A stretch of DNA of 64,000 nucleotides from Pseudomonas sp. PDM04 (lineage in GTDB: Bacteria > Pseudomonadota > Gammaproteobacteria > Pseudomonadales > Pseudomonadaceae). Numbering within the stretch: position 1 is the stretch's first letter; each line of letters starts with the position of its first letter. The notes under the pieces were generated by a model. The model did not search any database. It was given only the letters and a program-made list of their open reading frames with translations, and was not told where the DNA came from. The position numbers and the translations under genes were made by a program. The stretch covers positions 930,001-994,000 of the forward strand of contig NZ_JACVAI010000001.1 of assembly GCF_014851765.1 (NCBI RefSeq). The letters run 5' to 3'. Shown piece after piece: positions 62,023 through 64,000 of this stretch.

Positions 62023-62747
62023 ATAAAAATGCACTCCGCGCAGCTTTCAGCGAGCGCCTACACGAAGCCCTAGACGATGCCGGCGTACGCAGCCGAGGTC
62101 GAGGGGTGGATATTCATCGCCAACTGAAGAGCCTAGGAGTCGATAAAACAACTCAGGCGATAAGTAAGTGGCTTAATGGCGAAGCGATGGCAGAAGCGGA
62201 CAGTATGGCTGCACTTTGTTCGTGGCTGAAGGTTCGTCGGGAGTGGCTGGAGTATGGAGTACTACCCAAGCAGCAAGCCTGTGACGGCAATGTCCTGCAC
62301 CTCAACACTGTAGGTGAAGGCAATGTCCGCGAGATCAATCAACATTTTGGGAAAGTGCCTTTAATCTCGTGGGTACAAGCTGGAGCTTGGTGCGAGGCGG
62401 TTTCAAATCTTGAAGCTTATGATCCAGACTCTTGGTTATCGTGCCCAGTGCCTATCAGTATTCATGGATACGCTTTGAAGGTACTTGGCGACTCGATGAC
62501 TAATCCTGGCCCAGGTCGTAGCTATCCAACTGGATGTATAATATTTGTTGATCCTGAAGCAGAAACGAGGACAGGTGATCGCGTAATCGCCAGCCTTCCT
62601 CGCACCAATGAAGCCACCTTTAAAATATTGGTAGAGGATGCTGGCCGACAGTTTCTTAGACCTATAAACCCTCAATATCCTATTATTGAGATCACAGAGG
62701 AAACGCATATCTGCGGAAAAGTAGTTGGTTCATTCATTCCTGAGTAG
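62016..62747 (+). CDS. CI-type repressor with S24 (LexA-like) autocleavage domain
   Basis: A 243-aa lysogenic repressor. An N-terminal helix-turn-helix (about residues 30-70, KTTQAISKWLNGEAMAEADS) binds operators. The C-terminal peptidase-like domain has the cleavage site Ala122-Gly123 (VQAGAW), Ser160 (LGDSMTNP) and Lys203 (EATFKIL), so RecA-stimulated self-cleavage and SOS induction are expected. An operator overlaps its start codon, suggesting autorepression. Its 3' end overlaps the convergent nuclease-like gene by 14 bases. Confidence 0.95.
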   Translation: MVDKNALRAAFSERLHEALDDAGVRSRGRGVDIHRQLKSLGVDKTTQAISKWLNGEAMAEADSMAALCSWLKVRREWLEYGVLPKQQACDGNVLHLNTVGEGNVREINQHFGKVPLISWVQAGAWCEAVSNLEAYDPDSWLSCPVPISIHGYALKVLGDSMTNPGPGRSYPTGCIIFVDPEAETRTGDRVIASLPRTNEATFKILVEDAGRQFLRPINPQYPIIEITEETHICGKVVGSFIPE

Positions 62748-63792
62748 AGTTTCGAGCCCCCAGCTCTTTAGCCGTTACAACAACGAAACCGTCTATATCC
62801 CACTTACTTATACCAACCCGCAGCAGCTCCAACTCACCCTCCGATAGACCGTGCTCATAATCAAGCACCACAACCAACTGGAGTGAAGCCTGTCTTTTTG
62901 TAATCTGCCTATATTGATGCGACTTCACCGCGACTCTAGGAAGCTGGCTAATAAGCGCTTCTAATTTTGATGGAGCGGAAAGGTACTTCACCTCAAAAAT
63001 CTGATCTATATAACCAATCGTATTAGGCCGAGTTATGAGTCCGTCCAACTCCAAAACCAAATCCAAATCTTTAGATCTGTAAACAACATTTCGCTCAACA
63101 ATTGTTCCGTAAATCCCTTGCACATAATCGATCGCCTTTGATTCCAAGCCAATAACCCGCTGAACTGCCAATCGCATCTCATCTTTCTTATGATTCTTAT
63201 AAGCTGCGGGCGACTCATTTAAGTCTCTAACATGGTAATGCTTGGAACTTGGTGAAGGATACTTATTGTGAGAGCTGTATTTTTCTTCCCTTTCAGCCGC
63301 ACCAAGCTCACTAGAGGCGTCAGCCGGCGAATCAATATCAGCTCCCTTCTGGTCTCCAGTATTTTCCTTTTCATCACTGACTGGTGACACGCTAGGACTT
63401 TCCTCCTCACTTTTTCCGCCAGAATCATTGGCAGCTACAACTGGAAGAGCCCCCAACTCCACCAACTCCGCCTTTGAGCTTTTATACTTTGCCTCATCGG
63501 AGAGAGTTTCTTTCTTATAAGCAAAATATTCTTTATTGCCCCTTAGAATTGCGGCCAAAGTCTGAAGAAATTCTAGCTCAGTAACCGCCGTTGCGATGAT
63601 AAATACCGAAGCAAAATACACTGTCACATGATTAGCAAAAAGAGCCAGAGCAACGACGAGAAATATAGCCAGTATGCGTATTGCGTGAGTTCTTGAATTC
63701 TCGAATAAAGATATGAAGCTGAAGACTAATGCAGAAATACACAATACACCGCCTACAGCCTGAAAGAAGCTTAATGGATAAAAATTTTCCAT
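62734..63792 (-). CDS. Membrane-anchored protein with PD-(D/E)xK nuclease-like domain
   Basis: A 352-aa protein of AT-richer sequence than its neighbours. Three membrane segments (about residues 8-30, 37-53, 55-72) are followed by a Ser/Glu/Asp-rich linker (95-195) and a C-terminal domain whose order of elements fits a PD-(D/E)xK nuclease: Glu217 helix, DLDLVLELDG with Asp250, FEVKY with Glu267 and Lys269, then QYRQITKRQ and the strand LQLVVVLDY. I infer a membrane-tethered nuclease-like protein. Location beside cI, convergent with it, is a common site for superinfection-exclusion or defence genes. Not a family I recognise. Confidence 0.7.
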   Translation of the reverse strand: MENFYPLSFFQAVGGVLCISALVFSFISLFENSRTHAIRILAIFLVVALALFANHVTVYFASVFIIATAVTELEFLQTLAAILRGNKEYFAYKKETLSDEAKYKSSKAELVELGALPVVAANDSGGKSEEESPSVSPVSDEKENTGDQKGADIDSPADASSELGAAEREEKYSSHNKYPSPSSKHYHVRDLNESPAAYKNHKKDEMRLAVQRVIGLESKAIDYVQGIYGTIVERNVVYRSKDLDLVLELDGLITRPNTIGYIDQIFEVKYLSAPSKLEALISQLPRVAVKSHQYRQITKRQASLQLVVVLDYEHGLSEGELELLRVGISKWDIDGFVVVTAKELGARNSTQE

Positions 63793-63870
63793 AACTGAAT
63801 TGCTCTGCCATCCTGCATTAAGGCAGGCAGAATGCCACTAACCCTCAAATTTTTCCACCTTTCTGGGAAG

Positions 63871-63909
63871 CAACCATCAGTTGACATATCGCAACCGCTG
63901 GTTGATATT
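63871..63909 (+). promoter_or_regulatory. Rightward early promoter with two CI-type operators
   Basis: TTGACA (63881-63886) and GATATT (63904-63909) are 17 bases apart, a strong sigma70 promoter. Two operators, CAACCATCAGTTG (63871-63883) and CAACCGCTGGTTG (63892-63904), have the same CAAC-N5-GTTG form as in the cro-cI gap; their centres are 21 bases apart and they cover the -35 and the -10. This looks like a second CI-controlled (pL-like) promoter for the genes to the right. Confidence 0.8.
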
Positions 63910-63944
63910 TGCCTCACTCTTCCACCACAGAGCGAGGCAAGACC

Positions 63945-64000
63945 ATGCACACCACAGCAACCCTGCACGTCCACCCGGCCGCTGCTGACCCCTCCCGTAT
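63945..64000 (+). CDS. Start of a rightward early gene (partial)
   Basis: An ATG at 63945 after GAGG begins a frame (MHTTATLHVHPAADPSR) that is open to the window end. It is the first gene behind the CI-controlled promoter. Too short to assign. Confidence 0.6.
   Translation, partial: MHTTATLHVHPAAADPSR

Overview
The first 26.4 kb is core chromosome of a Pseudomonas, most likely of the P. fluorescens group. The evidence is high GC, typical Pseudomonas gene content and neighbours (cysK, a MoxR/VWA pair, ptrB, ycgN, ycgL-rnd, eptA, a PuuA-like glutamine synthetase), and four copies of the extragenic REP doublet (TGTGGGAGCGAG...CTCGCGAT) that is typical of this group. Genes here are ordinary: cysteine synthesis, an AAA/VWA chaperone-like pair, peptidases, RNA processing, lipid A modification, a polyamine-type glutamine synthetase, an MFS exporter, two LysR regulators and several small conserved proteins.

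At 26409-26434 lies the 3' end of a minus-strand tRNA, probably tRNA-Ser, still followed by its terminator (26365-26400). The rest of the tRNA is missing, so this is an attachment-site junction. Everything to the right is a prophage that runs off the window; the integrase and the other junction must lie beyond 64000. The end next to the junction carries accessory genes: a 69-aa protein, a BvgS-like hybrid kinase (28134-32039) coupled to a REC-HD-GYP cyclic-di-GMP phosphodiesterase (27026-28141), a coiled-coil/SRAP operon behind a LexA box (32369-32384), and a DNA adenine methylase behind a second LexA box (34538-34553).

From 34.7 to 57.1 kb the late genes form one long minus-strand operon. 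In transcription order it holds a holin, a cos-like site, a lambda-type head module (Nu1, A, W, B, C with nested scaffold, D, E, FI/FII-like, Z), a P2-type contractile tail module (V, W, J, I, fibre, fibre assembly, sheath, tube, E/E', tape measure, U, X, D), then endolysin and nested spanins Rz/Rz1. The phage is therefore a mosaic with a lambda-like head and a P2-like tail. At least four minus-strand terminator-like hairpins interrupt the operon, and a Q/ArpU-like protein is encoded upstream (58044-58403).

From 58 to 62 kb lie the early lytic genes on the minus strand: Cro-like, CII-like (CP76), a zinc-finger protein, a VapE-type primase-helicase and the Q-like protein. A LexA/S24-type CI repressor is divergent (62016-62747). 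I see a repeated operator, CAAC-N5-GTTG, in the cro-cI gap and again over a strong rightward promoter at 63881-63909. Between cro and cII a plus-strand segment (61558-61672) folds into two strong hairpins plus an intrinsic terminator and is probably a regulatory RNA. Beside cI, an AT-richer gene (62734-63792) encodes a membrane-anchored protein with a PD-(D/E)xK nuclease-like C-terminus; it is the best candidate here for an undescribed anti-phage or exclusion function.

All functions are assigned by reading the sequence and translations; no database search was run.
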